A DNA stretch of 64,000 bases from Streptococcus sanguinis SK1 = NCTC 7863. GTDB taxonomy: Bacteria > Bacillota > Bacilli > Lactobacillales > Streptococcaceae. Position 1 is the stretch's first letter. Every line of letters starts with the position of its first letter. The stretch covers positions 1,255,963-1,319,962 of the forward strand of contig NZ_GL878507.1 in assembly GCF_000194945.1 (NCBI RefSeq), in the 5' to 3' direction. Below are positions 6,620 to 15,236 of the stretch, one piece after another. The position numbers were made by a program, and so were the translations under genes. The notes beneath the pieces are model-generated. The model searched no databases. It was given only the letters and a program-made list of their open reading frames with translations, and was not told where the DNA came from.

Positions 6620-6648
6620 AAGGCAGAGAAAAATTATTTCTCTACCTT
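6620..6648 (-). terminator. Terminator after the membrane-protein cassette
   Basis: On the minus strand an AAGG-AGAGAAA / TTTCTCT-CCTT hairpin with one mismatch is followed by TTTATTTTTT. It follows the gene ending at 6742 and separates the cassette from the HAD-lipoprotein promoter. Confidence 0.75.
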
Positions 6649-6741
6649 AGCAAACTTTTAGAATATAAACGCTATAACTGTTTAACTACATAGGAGATAT
6701 TCGGAACACCACTCAACTTTTTGTCAGCTACTAAAAACACC

Positions 6742-7473
6742 TCAAATCAGTTCATCACTTTTCGGATGCTTCCTTATATAAATAGCTGCATAAACCGCAT
6801 CTACCATAACAGCTGTCAGCGTCAAGGTTAACAAAATTCCCAATAAAATACCAAAAGTATTCTGAATATAACCCGTTAGGAGAGAAGGAATGATTGTTGC
6901 CCCAGCAAAAGCTATAGCAAAATTATTCCACCATGTTTTCTTTCTATCTCCCTCTTTTACTTGATTAAAAGCCCAGACTTTCCCCTGATTCTTTGGGAGA
7001 TAGTACCAAGCATAGAGGCCACAAGCAAAGATAAAAAGGAACATCATCAATATTACATAAAATGGAGTGAGAGGGGATTGATATATTCCCTCTATACTTT
7101 TTGAATCTCCTACTATTGCAAACATCAACATTCCGATAAAATTGATCCAAACTAATGCGCTCCAAGTAAGCAAAGCAATCAGAATATAGGTTAAAAATTT
7201 AAATCGATTGATTAGAAACTTAGAAAAAGCAAATAAAATACTTACCACATTAAGAATGATGCAAGTCAAAAATAGAATTTTAATCCATCCCTGACGACTT
7301 CCTGTTTCACCTATAAGGGCCCAGTAAAAGAAAAATGAGCAAAATGGTAAATTTATCCATGGATAAATCTTAATGTATCCTAAACTGACACCATCTGTAA
7401 TCAAAGGACCATGGTATCTTTCTCTTTCTATATTAGTAATCTTCGCTTTATCTTTTCTATTTATCTTTACCAT
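6742..7473 (-). CDS. Hypothetical multi-spanning membrane protein
   Basis: Not recognised. The 243 residues contain a charged N-terminal stretch of about 30 residues, then about six hydrophobic segments (roughly 40-58, 65-83, 92-115, 135-155, 180-200 and 205-225), and a polar tail. No catalytic motif is visible. It is the last gene of a four- or five-gene minus-strand cassette (9927 to 6742), 24 nt after the 263-residue protein. Its higher A+T content than the flanking B12 genes suggests a separate origin. Confidence 0.6.
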   Translation of the reverse strand: MVKINRKDKAKITNIERERYHGPLITDGVSLGYIKIYPWINLPFCSFFFYWALIGETGSRQGWIKILFLTCIILNVVSILFAFSKFLINRFKFLTYILIALLTWSALVWINFIGMLMFAIVGDSKSIEGIYQSPLTPFYVILMMFLFIFACGLYAWYYLPKNQGKVWAFNQVKEGDRKKTWWNNFAIAFAGATIIPSLLTGYIQNTFGILLGILLTLTLTAVMVDAVYAAIYIRKHPKSDELI

Positions 7474-7497
7474 TAAAGAAACTAACCTCCTACTTTT

Positions 7498-8289
7498 TTA
7501 AGCAATCATTGCTTTTCTCAACTCTTCTTTTGCTTGTTGAACGATAAATAACTGTTCATTATCTTTGGCCAATTCCTCAAAACATGTCAGCGCCTTTTCT
7601 TCATCACGATTGAGCTGCGCATTTATGCCTTTGTAGTAAAGATTAAACAAATAAGAAAACTTATTTTTAGCAGGATGAGTCTCAAAAAAGGGATTGGGCT
7701 GTTTATTTATTACTAAATCATGAATCGCTTGCATTTCTTCTAGCAAAGAATCTTTGAGCTTTAAAAGGGATTTTCTATTGGTCGCCACTCCTTGCAAACG
7801 AGACAGCCAATATTGATACTTCTCTTCGTCTGCTAAATGAATAGAACACAGTATCAATTGTCTAAAAATCGTTAGCTGTCTAAAAGTTGTTACTTTCTCT
7901 AAACTATGATTTGAAATCGTTGTTTCTAATATACTCAGAGCATCTTTAAATCTTCCTTCGGCAAGCTCTATCCTACATTTTCTAAATGTAGTAAAATAGA
8001 TAGTTTCCGTTGTTTTCCCAGGTTTGCAAATCCCTACAAAATATCTATAGGCATCTAAATCAATATCCTCTAAAAATAGATTATTGGTTCGGAGTGCCCA
8101 TTGTATTTCTCCATAGATGTAATAGGCTAAAAGAAAAACAAAAGCTATCCAGTACCATACGCTGTCAGACTTTAATTTGAGCCATATATAAACTACAAAA
8201 ATCCAGAAGGCAATACCAGAAAGAAGTTGATAAGTACTTTTTTTCTTCAATGCTTTATAGCGCTGTTCACCAGTTCCTTGTCTTTGCAT
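7498..8289 (-). CDS. Hypothetical membrane-anchored protein with helical repeat tail
   Basis: Not recognised as a named family. Residues about 20-65 form two closely spaced transmembrane helices; the remaining 200 residues are soluble, helical and alternate hydrophobic and charged positions, with segments such as AEGRFKDALSILETT and NRDEEKALTCFEEL that look like TPR-type repeats. The ATG at 8289 has AGAAGGAG in front. It may be a scaffold or partner for the neighbouring membrane proteins, which is inference from adjacency only. Confidence 0.62.
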   Translation of the reverse strand: MQRQGTGEQRYKALKKKSTYQLLSGIAFWIFVVYIWLKLKSDSVWYWIAFVFLLAYYIYGEIQWALRTNNLFLEDIDLDAYRYFVGICKPGKTTETIYFTTFRKCRIELAEGRFKDALSILETTISNHSLEKVTTFRQLTIFRQLILCSIHLADEEKYQYWLSRLQGVATNRKSLLKLKDSLLEEMQAIHDLVINKQPNPFFETHPAKNKFSYLFNLYYKGINAQLNRDEEKALTCFEELAKDNEQLFIVQQAKEELRKAMIA

Positions 8290-8305
8290 CAGCTGACTCC
8301 TTCTA

Positions 8306-8453
8306 TTATTTATTTTCTTTTGATTTCATATATTTATAGGATTCTCCATTTTCTTGAACAAATTGAGTTATACCATATAGCAATTTTATTGGTTTCCATA
8401 TCATAATAATAGACTTTACCATTCTCGTGAAAAAGCATGATGTCAATCTTCAT
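8306..8453 (-). pseudogene. Small gene, probably frameshifted
   Basis: Translation from the ATG at 8453 (GGAG ribosome site, start directly after the previous stop codon) reads MKIDIMLFHENGKVYYYD and ends after 39 residues at 8334. Changing frame near codon 19-20 gives a continuous second half with KLLYGITQFVQENGESYKY and a stop at 8306, making a sensible product of about 49 residues. The two halves read like one small soluble protein, so a one-base shift is likely. A short 39-residue protein is the alternative. Confidence 0.45.
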
Positions 8454-9110
8454 TTATTCTACTCCACTCTTTTTTATATTTACTTCTTGTTTTCTCCAAC
8501 CTGTGAAAACTCGAGTATAGTTTAACAAAAGTGGCTGAAAAAATACAATATTGATGCCCACTAAAGAAATTATAGCATAAGCTGTTGGCAACTTGAATAA
8601 ATAAGAAACAATTCCTATAGCTGCTGATACAATAGCTAGAATAGAGTTCGGTGCTTGTAAAACATTATTTCTCAGATTAAATTCTAGATGCTCAACTTTT
8701 GAGACAATTAATATCTGATAGATAAAATTTATCAGTTGGTGAGACGCACTTGCTAAAACAAATAATAAAAATACCATGAGATAGGATTTCTCAAAAAAGA
8801 TAGAGCACCAAAATAGAATTTCAAAGTGAAGTAAGATACAAGAACCTGTGGGAATAAGTTGCAAAAATATAGATTCAGCTTTCTTTTGAAACAATAAGAA
8901 AGCTAATGCCATGGCAACAATATGAGCAGTCATAAAATAAATGACCAACAGATTCAACTGACGCATCTCGCCTGTTAAGAATATCCAAGCTATAAGTACT
9001 GGCAAAGCAAAAATTAGTTCTATTAGAAAAGATTTGTAAAAATCTGAATTATTTATTGGACTATAATCTATAATAATCATATTCAAAAAATCGTAATATT
9101 TTTTCTTCAT
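8454..9110 (-). CDS. Hypothetical membrane protein, paralogue A
   Basis: A 218-residue integral membrane protein with about six hydrophobic segments and a short cytoplasmic N-terminus (MKKKYYDFLNM). It aligns along its length with the protein at 9286-9927: shared landmarks are YYxFLN, LLFQK, LQLIPT, LIN-YQ-VSK and the C-terminal VFTGWR; I estimate about 40% identity by eye. No known family was recognised. AGGAG precedes the start. It is followed without gap by the small frameshifted gene. Confidence 0.65.
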   Translation of the reverse strand: MKKKYYDFLNMIIIDYSPINNSDFYKSFLIELIFALPVLIAWIFLTGEMRQLNLLVIYFMTAHIVAMALAFLLFQKKAESIFLQLIPTGSCILLHFEILFWCSIFFEKSYLMVFLLFVLASASHQLINFIYQILIVSKVEHLEFNLRNNVLQAPNSILAIVSAAIGIVSYLFKLPTAYAIISLVGINIVFFQPLLLNYTRVFTGWRKQEVNIKKSGVE

Positions 9111-9243
9111 TTCGCAGCTCCTGTATTGATATTTTTGTTTCTTCTAAGCTTCTCAGTATTAATTACTCTTATCCATTTTAAATCATTCTTGATAAACAAT
9201 CCAGTTATAGAGGATACGTTTATATTTCCAGCTTCCCTCTTAA

Positions 9244-9280
9244 TAAAAAAAGGGAAATCGTTTCTTAGACAATCCCCCTT
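9244..9280 (-). terminator. Terminator after membrane paralogue B
   Basis: On the minus strand AAGGGGGATTGT pairs with ACGATTTCCCTT (several G-U pairs) and is followed by TTTTTT. It lies between the two paralogues, so paralogue A and the genes after it may be transcribed partly by readthrough or from another promoter. Confidence 0.65.
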
Positions 9281-9285
9281 CAATT

Positions 9286-9927
9286 CTACAATTTATCAGG
9301 CACTTGATTTCTCCAGCCTGTGAAAACTTGTGCATAGCCCAATAGATACAAGGGCGTCAATGCGATACTCAAGCCTACCAAAGCAATAATCATATAGAGT
9401 CCTGACAGCATAAACAGGCGAGTGATGACTGCTACTGCTGCTGACAGGCAGCACAGGACGATGGCGTGAATCTGCAAAATATTGATCTTTTGTTTCTGTT
9501 CAAAATATCTCAATTTTGAAACGATCACCATCTGATAGAGCAAATTAATCAACTGATAAGACAAGCTGAGTATGATAAAAATCATAAAAAATGCTAAGTG
9601 GTTCTCACCAAAAAAGATGGAGCCCCAAAAAAGCAATTCAAAATGAAGAAATAGGTAAGAGCTGGTCGGAATGAGCTGCAAGGCTTTGGTATCAAAAAAC
9701 TTTTGGAAGAGCAAAAAGGCCAGAAACAAGATAAGCGCGTGAATGATAGTAAAATTCATGACCATCATGCTCAGGTGATGCATCTCACCGCGTAAGAAAA
9801 TAGAAGCGATAAATACCAGTGAGATAAAAAATAACTCAATTAAACCAGCCTTATAAAAATCTAAGTTTCTGATTGGATTACAATCCGTAACAAGAACATT
9901 CAAAAATTCATAATATCTCTTTTTCAT
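9286..9927 (-). CDS. Hypothetical membrane protein, paralogue B
   Basis: The start is set at the ATG at 9927 (MKKRYYEFLNV) because GGGAG lies seven bases upstream and because this matches the start of paralogue A; a longer frame begins at 9942. About 213 residues with six hydrophobic segments ending in VFTGWRNQ. Function unknown. Tandem duplication followed by divergence explains the pair. A TGATATAAT extended -10 at 10007-10015 could drive it. Confidence 0.65.
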   Translation of the reverse strand: MKKRYYEFLNVLVTDCNPIRNLDFYKAGLIELFFISLVFIASIFLRGEMHHLSMMVMNFTIIHALILFLAFLLFQKFFDTKALQLIPTSSYLFLHFELLFWGSIFFGENHLAFFMIFIILSLSYQLINLLYQMVIVSKLRYFEQKQKINILQIHAIVLCCLSAAVAVITRLFMLSGLYMIIALVGLSIALTPLYLLGYAQVFTGWRNQVPDKL

Positions 9928-10006
9928 TTTGTAAACTCCCATTGTTTAACTTTATAAAATTTCCCCTAAACTTTGCGGAACTTTCTATAAAAAAATTCCA
10001 CATTTC

Positions 10007-10015
10007 ATTATATCA
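10007..10015 (-). promoter_or_regulatory. Extended -10 promoter of the membrane-protein cassette
   Basis: The minus strand reads TGATATAAT; the hexamer TATAAT is at plus 10007-10012. No good -35 box is present, so the TG dinucleotide would matter. It gives a leader of about 75 nt to the start at 9927. Confidence 0.5.
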
Positions 10016-10112
10016 TACAGTATATAGGCTAAGGAAGTCTTATAAAACTATAGGTATATCTCTATAGGATAGTTCCCTTTCTCAATCATTCGCCAAGTTG
10101 GCATTTTTCCGC

Positions 10113-10118
10113 TATAAT
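10113..10118 (+). promoter_or_regulatory. queG -10 box giving a near-leaderless mRNA
   Basis: TATAAT ends eight bases before the queG ATG at 10126, so transcription would begin at or next to the start codon. The -35 region is poor. A short palindrome GCCAA-G-TTGGC (10092-10102) lies just upstream. Confidence 0.5.
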
Positions 10119-10125
10119 AGAAAGG

Positions 10126-11268
10126 ATGAATATCAAAGAAGAAATTATTAACTTAGCAAAAGACATTGGGATTTCTAAGATTGGCTTTACGACAGCGGAT
10201 GATTTCGACTATCTGGAGAAGTCGCTGCGCTTGGCTGTAGAAGAAGGGCGAAATTCAGGATTTGAACATAAAAACATCGAAGAACGGATCAAGCCCAAGC
10301 TGAGTCTGGCTTCAGCCAAGACCATCATCTCTATAGCAGTCGCCTACCCCCACAAGCTCAAGCAGCAACCTCAGAAAACGGCCTATAAACGTGGGAAATT
10401 TACCCCTAACAGCTGGGGGCTGGACTACCACTATGTCCTGCAGGACAAGCTGGACCGGCTTGCCAAGGGAATCGAAGAGCTGACCGCTGACTTTGAATAC
10501 AAGGGCATGGTCGACACGGGCGCCTTGGTCGATACCGCCGTAGCCCAGAGAGCAGGAATCGGCTTTATCGGCAAGAACGGCTTGGTCATCTCCAAGGAAT
10601 TTGGCTCCTATATGTTTTTAGGAGAGCTCATCACCAATCTGGACATCGAGCCCGATCAGCCCGTCGACTACGGATGCGGAGACTGCAATCGCTGCGTGAC
10701 AGCCTGTCCTACTTCCTGCTTGATTGGCGATGGCAGCATGAATGCCAAGCGCTGTCTGTCCTTTCAGACTCAGGACAAGGGCGTCATGGATCTGGAATTT
10801 CGCAAGAAGATTAAGACTGTCATCTATGGCTGTGATATCTGCCAAATTTGCTGCCCTTACAATAAAGGTTTGGACAATCCTCTGGCGACAGAGATTGACC
10901 CCGACCTTTCTCATCCAGAACTCCTGCCTTTCTTGGAGCTTTCCAACGGTCAGTTTAAAGAGAAATTCGGTCATGTGGCCGGCAGCTGGCGGGGGAAAAA
11001 TATCCTGCAGCGCAATGCCATTATCGCTCTGGCAAATGCCAATGACCGCTCTGCCATTCCTAAAATGCTGGAAATTATCGACAAGGGGCAAAATCCGATT
11101 CATGTCGCTACAGCTATCTGGGCTCTGGGTCAGCTGGTGCGTGAGGTCCATCCGGAGATGATAGAACTGGTCATGGGCATCAAAAATCCGACCCCGCAAA
11201 TCCAAGAAGAGCAAGACCGTTTTCTAGAGAAATTTGGCCTAGAAGAAAAGCTTGTGATAGAAAACTAA
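10126..11268 (+). CDS. queG: Epoxyqueuosine reductase, cobalamin-dependent
   Basis: QueG reduces epoxyqueuosine to queuosine in the wobble position of certain tRNAs, using cobalamin and two [4Fe-4S] clusters. The 380-residue protein has the cobalamin-binding N-terminal domain, then two ferredoxin-like cysteine sets, CGDCNRCVTACPTSC (about 185-199) and CDICQICCPYNKG (about 235-247), and a HEAT-like repeat tail (about 290-350). It is one of the few plus-strand genes, and it is a B12 consumer lying between B12 synthesis genes. The N-terminus NIKEEIINLAKDIGISKIGF is typical, supporting the ATG at 10126. Confidence 0.95.
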   Translation: MNIKEEIINLAKDIGISKIGFTTADDFDYLEKSLRLAVEEGRNSGFEHKNIEERIKPKLSLASAKTIISIAVAYPHKLKQQPQKTAYKRGKFTPNSWGLDYHYVLQDKLDRLAKGIEELTADFEYKGMVDTGALVDTAVAQRAGIGFIGKNGLVISKEFGSYMFLGELITNLDIEPDQPVDYGCGDCNRCVTACPTSCLIGDGSMNAKRCLSFQTQDKGVMDLEFRKKIKTVIYGCDICQICCPYNKGLDNPLATEIDPDLSHPELLPFLELSNGQFKEKFGHVAGSWRGKNILQRNAIIALANANDRSAIPKMLEIIDKGQNPIHVATAIWALGQLVREVHPEMIELVMGIKNPTPQIQEEQDRFLEKFGLEEKLVIEN

Positions 11269-11298
11269 ACCGCTGAGACCTAAATATCTCAGCGGTTT
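11268..11298. terminator. Bidirectional terminator between queG and the flavin reductase gene
   Basis: AACCGCTGAGA pairs with TCTCAGCGGTT around an 8-nt loop and is followed on the plus strand by TCTTTATTTTT. It starts at the last base of the queG stop codon and ends three bases before the stop of the convergent gene, so it serves both. Confidence 0.88.
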
Positions 11299-11300
11299 CT

Positions 11301-11876
11301 TTATTTTTCTTCTTGTTTGCGGATTTCTTTGATGATAGAGCCCATCTTGACTGACTCGTCGCTGAAATAGCGGTAAAGCCGGCCATCTCCATCTCCCATG
11401 TAGCTGATAGGAGAAAAACGATCACTGCGGAAAGCGTCATTCTCATCAATCAAGTCTTCATCAACCACGCGCCGAGTGACACGGGCGATGACATTGGTCA
11501 AGGCACCGCATTCGACCATATCCAGCACCTGACACTCAATGGACACAGGGCATTGGTCTACCAGCGGAGCATCCACCGTCTCGCCGATTGTGTAGCTGAG
11601 ACCGGTCAGAGCAAACTTGTCCTTGCGGCTGTTGAAGCCAGCAATTTCAGACTCTTTGGTCAAATCCTTCTCAGGGACATTGACTGTGAATTGCTGGTGT
11701 TTGGTAATCTCTGTAATGGCATTTCCCTTAGTACGCATGGCAATAACCATCATGCTGCCCAAGGAATAAACCGAGCTTGAGGTCGAAATATTATAGCCGT
11801 GCACATCGTCCTTATAGCCTAAAAAGAAGACTGGAAAGCCGAAGTAAAGTTTTCTCGTTTCAAATGTACGTTTCAT
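11301..11876 (-). CDS. Flavin reductase-like (FMN-binding split-barrel) protein
   Basis: The 191 residues have the flavoredoxin/flavin reductase domain pattern: FPVFFLG near the N-terminus, NISTSSSVYSLGSMMVIAM (flavin phosphate region) and FTVNVPEKDLT. Such proteins bind FMN and pass electrons from NAD(P)H or partner proteins. Placed 52 nt after the nikE-like gene in a B12 region, it could help reduce corrin cobalt before adenosylation, as split-barrel flavoproteins do in other B12 makers; this is inference. AAAGGA precedes the ATG. Confidence 0.8.
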   Translation of the reverse strand: MKRTFETRKLYFGFPVFFLGYKDDVHGYNISTSSSVYSLGSMMVIAMRTKGNAITEITKHQQFTVNVPEKDLTKESEIAGFNSRKDKFALTGLSYTIGETVDAPLVDQCPVSIECQVLDMVECGALTNVIARVTRRVVDEDLIDENDAFRSDRFSPISYMGDGDGRLYRYFSDESVKMGSIIKEIRKQEEK

Positions 11877-11928
11877 ATATGTTCCTTTATTTTAAATTTT
11901 AAAATTGATCAGCTAGTTAAAATATTCA

Positions 11929-12639
11929 TCAGCTAAAATGTCCCTTGTCGCCTATCAATTTTTTTGTCACGGGGTGACAAGCCTGGATAGGAAGCTCAAA
12001 GTCCTTTATCTCATCAACGATTTCTCCGTCTGCCATGACTAAAATCCGATGGCAGAGAGCATAGCTCAGCTTGAAGTCATGCGAGATGAAAAGATAGGTC
12101 AGCTGGTATTTCTCCCACAAATCATATAAGAGGCGTAACAACCTTCCCTGAACAATGGGATCCAAACCGCTCAGAGCCTCATCAAAGATGAGAATATCTG
12201 GCTTTAAGAGCAGGCCGCGGGCGATGCAAATCCGTTGGAGCTGGCCTCCACTGAGCTGGCGCGCTGGCTGAGTCAGATAGCTTTTATCCAGACCGACGTC
12301 TTCTAGAATGGCTTCTATCTCTTCTCTAGCCACATCTTTTGGCAGAGCCTCTGTCAAGACCTGCTCGACTGTAAAGTGTGGATTGACTGAATGGAGCGAG
12401 TCCTGAAAAACCAGCAGAATTCTCACGCCAGACTTTTTGACTGAGTAGGGCTGGCCATCCAGTAAGACCTGTCCTTGACTGGGCTTTTCTAGACCAATCA
12501 GCAATTTAGCCAGCGTGCTCTTACCACTGCCGCTCTCGCCCATCAGACCGATCATTTCACCCTTCTGGACGGAGAAGTTACAGTCTCTGACAACCATTTT
12601 ACCATCGAATTTTTTAAAAACATGTCTACATTCCAGCAT
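11929..12639 (-). CDS. nikE: ABC transporter ATPase, NikE/OppF type
   Basis: A 236-residue ATPase with Walker A GESGSGKST (about 35-43), Q-loop FQDSLHSVNP, signature LSGGQLQR and Walker B ILIFDEALSGLD. It overlaps the NikD-type ATPase by 14 nt. The order (binding protein, two permeases, two ATPases) reproduces E. coli nikABCDE exactly. Substrate is assigned from the binding protein, so the symbol is tentative. Confidence 0.78.
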   Translation of the reverse strand: MLECRHVFKKFDGKMVVRDCNFSVQKGEMIGLMGESGSGKSTLAKLLIGLEKPSQGQVLLDGQPYSVKKSGVRILLVFQDSLHSVNPHFTVEQVLTEALPKDVAREEIEAILEDVGLDKSYLTQPARQLSGGQLQRICIARGLLLKPDILIFDEALSGLDPIVQGRLLRLLYDLWEKYQLTYLFISHDFKLSYALCHRILVMADGEIVDEIKDFELPIQACHPVTKKLIGDKGHFS

Positions 12640-13417
12640 CTTGTCTCACCAACCGTTCGTATGGATTTCCTAAGATAAGGTCTTGGCTATAGGTCTGCGA
12701 AGGACTTTCGAGGAGCTTGGACACCGGCCCTTTCTCTATGATAGCCCCTTGGTACATGACAAGCATCTTGCCTCCAAGCTCCCGCGCCAAATGATAATCA
12801 TGGGTCACTGTGATGAGAGTCTTGCCTTTAGCCAACTGCTCCTTTAAGATGAGGATAATCTGCTCTCGGTTATGGATATCCAGCGCTGAAGTAGGCTCAT
12901 CCAAAATGATGGTCTCTGGCTCTAGGCAGAGCAAGATAGCCAGCATGACCCTCTGCAGCATACCGCCGCTGAGCTCAAAAGGATATTTTTTCAAAAGTTC
13001 TTCCTGCTCTCCCAGTCTGACTTCTTTCATAGAGGCCACGGCCTTAGCCAGACAAGCGCTTTTTGAAATCTTACTATGGCTGCGCAGGGTCTCCCAAAAA
13101 TGACTTTGAATGGTCTGAAAGGGATTGAACATAGCCATCGGATTTTGAGACATATAGGCCACTTGACTGCCTCGCAGCTGCTGCCAAGCTTTGAGAGAAT
13201 TTCGCTCCAAAGCCATGGTGCCGTAGTGAACTTCTCCTTGCAGGCTTAAAGATGAAGGTAGCTGCCCAATCAATATCTTGGTTAAGAGGGTTTTACCAGA
13301 ACCACTCTCCCCAATGATGACCAGAGACTGACCCGCCTCCACTTCAAAGCTGATGTCCTGCAGAATGGTCTTTCCCTCAATCTGGGCTGTCAGTTTCTTT
13401 ACAGCTATTTTTTCCAT
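12626..13417 (-). CDS. nikD: ABC transporter ATPase, NikD/OppD type
   Basis: A 263-residue ATPase with Walker A GESGSGKTL, signature LSGGMLQRV, Walker B TIILDEPTSALD and the C-terminal oligopeptide/nickel-type extension carrying EKGPV and the final NPYERLV. It overlaps the upstream permease by 13 nt. With the NikE-type partner it would energise uptake of a metal complex or small peptide. Confidence 0.78.
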   Translation of the reverse strand: MEKIAVKKLTAQIEGKTILQDISFEVEAGQSLVIIGESGSGKTLLTKILIGQLPSSLSLQGEVHYGTMALERNSLKAWQQLRGSQVAYMSQNPMAMFNPFQTIQSHFWETLRSHSKISKSACLAKAVASMKEVRLGEQEELLKKYPFELSGGMLQRVMLAILLCLEPETIILDEPTSALDIHNREQIILILKEQLAKGKTLITVTHDYHLARELGGKMLVMYQGAIIEKGPVSKLLESPSQTYSQDLILGNPYERLVRQDAGM

Positions 13418-14211
13418 ATCTGTTTCCAGCCTTTCTCTTCAAAGCATTCGGCAAATAGATTAAAGGCGACCACAGTCAGAAAGATAGCCAGTCCGGGCGC
13501 CAGCATCATCCAAGTTGCCGTTTGAAAATGGCTTCTAGCATCATGCAGCATCATGCCCCACTCGGTAATGTTGGGCTGGACACCGATTCCCAGAAAGGAA
13601 AAACCAGAAATCATGAGAATGATATTCCCAATATTCATGAGCACAATAATCAAAATAGGCTTGTAGATAAAGGGCAGGATATGGGTTTTGAGGATATGAA
13701 TCTGAGAAAGTCCCATAGTCTGGGCAGAAATAACATAGGCTTCCTCTTTGGCACTCTTGACCAGATTGGCCGTCACCCTTGCATAGTAGACCCACTCTAT
13801 GATGACAATAGCTAGAATCATATTGATCATTCCTTGCCCCAATATCCCAACAGTAGCTAGCGATAGCAGGAAGCTAGGAAAGGCAGAAATAACATTTGCA
13901 AACCATAAGAAGGTCGCTTCAGCCTTTCCCTGGTACCATCCGATTAGCAAGCCGACTGTGACACCGATGACCACTTCCAGCAGACTGATAGCCAAGGATA
14001 AAAAGAGAGAATAACGAGCCCCGTGCAGCAGACGAGACAAAATGTCCCTGCCCAGCTGATCAGTTCCCAACAGATGAACAGCGTCAGGCGCCATTAGTTT
14101 GTTTGAGATTTCTACATGCTGGGGATCAAAAGAGGATAGATAGGGAGCAAAGAGAGCGCAGATGAAGAGGGCCAGCAAAATGACACTTGAAAAAATAAAT
14201 CGTTTAGACAT
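13405..14211 (-). CDS. nikC: ABC transporter permease, NikC/OppC type
   Basis: A 268-residue permease with an N-terminal helix, the GTDQLGRDILSRLLHGARYSL signature following LLGTDQ of DppC/NikC proteins, and the conserved EAA-like loop near residues 150-175 (AKEEAYVISAQTMGLS). Six transmembrane segments are apparent. Start overlaps the NikB-type permease by 8 nt. Confidence 0.8.
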   Translation of the reverse strand: MSKRFIFSSVILLALFICALFAPYLSSFDPQHVEISNKLMAPDAVHLLGTDQLGRDILSRLLHGARYSLFLSLAISLLEVVIGVTVGLLIGWYQGKAEATFLWFANVISAFPSFLLSLATVGILGQGMINMILAIVIIEWVYYARVTANLVKSAKEEAYVISAQTMGLSQIHILKTHILPFIYKPILIIVLMNIGNIILMISGFSFLGIGVQPNITEWGMMLHDARSHFQTATWMMLAPGLAIFLTVVAFNLFAECFEEKGWKQIWKK

Positions 14212-15145
14212 TGCTCCTCCTTTTTCTGACTCTAGGGTCTATCCAGAGCGGCAGCTGCTGGGTTAGAATATTATTTCCCAAGAATAATAGGCCAAATAAA
14301 AGCATGCAGCACTGGATAATGGGCAGGTCCACAGACTGCAGCGCATCTACAAAGAGGGAGCCGACGCCATTCCAGGAGAAGACTTCTTCGACAATTAAGG
14401 AGCCTGTCAGGAGATAGACCAAGGTCAGGCTCAGGCCTGTCGCAATGGCTGGCAGGGAATTTCTCAAGAGATGATTCTTGACCAGGAAGAACTTGCTGAC
14501 TCCGCGCAGGAGGGCATTTTCAACATGAACACTGTTCATCTGCTCCAGCACGGCCTTGCGGATCAAAGCGGTATATTGGCCAATCAATGACATACTGAGG
14601 GTCAGACTAGGAAGAATCAAGCTGCTAAGGTCCTGCTTGCCCGAAACGGGCAGCCATCTGAGCTGAACAGCAAAAATCACAATCAGCATGTAGCCTAACC
14701 AAAAGCTAGGCATGGAAACGCTGGAAAAGGATAGAAAACGAGTGACCTTATCAAAGAGAGAACCCTTGTAGACTGCACTAAAAATTCCCAAAGGAATGGA
14801 CGTAAGCAAAATGAGAGCAAAAGATGTCAGGCTTAGAGAAAGGGTCGACTGGAAACGCTCCAGCACCAAGGGCAGGACAGGAACCTTTAATAGATAAGAC
14901 GTCCCAAAATCCCCACGAAGCGCCTTTGTCAGCCAACCTAGATACTGCTGGGGCCAAGGTTGATTGAGGCCCAGATAATCTCTGGCTTTTTCCAAAGATT
15001 GAGGAGTCACTTGAATCTTAGATACCCTTAAATAATTTTCTGCTTGATCAGCTGAGGATAGCTTGGCCAAGAGAAAGGTCAATACTGATATCATCAACAG
15101 GGCAGCTAGGAAAGAAACTATTTTTTTTAATAAATCTTTTTTCAT
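14204..15145 (-). CDS. nikB: ABC transporter permease, NikB/OppB type
   Basis: The start is placed at the ATG at 15145 (MKKDLLKKIVSF, a normal permease N-terminus with AAGGA just upstream) rather than the TTG 13 codons earlier. The protein has the DppB/OppB hallmarks: an N-terminal helix, a periplasmic-side domain with ARDYLGLNQPWPQQYLGWL, then five helices and the VEEVFSWNGVG segment. It lies 91 nt after the binding-protein gene, an unusually large gap in this operon. Confidence 0.8.
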   Translation of the reverse strand: MKKDLLKKIVSFLAALLMISVLTFLLAKLSSADQAENYLRVSKIQVTPQSLEKARDYLGLNQPWPQQYLGWLTKALRGDFGTSYLLKVPVLPLVLERFQSTLSLSLTSFALILLTSIPLGIFSAVYKGSLFDKVTRFLSFSSVSMPSFWLGYMLIVIFAVQLRWLPVSGKQDLSSLILPSLTLSMSLIGQYTALIRKAVLEQMNSVHVENALLRGVSKFFLVKNHLLRNSLPAIATGLSLTLVYLLTGSLIVEEVFSWNGVGSLFVDALQSVDLPIIQCCMLLFGLLFLGNNILTQQLPLWIDPRVRKRRSNV

Positions 15146-15236
15146 AGTCCTTAAAAGAAAAGGGGCGGCTGATAAGCATTTCAACTTAGCAGCACTACTC
15201 CCTTTATATTAAAATTTACAGTTATGAAGTCAGCTT

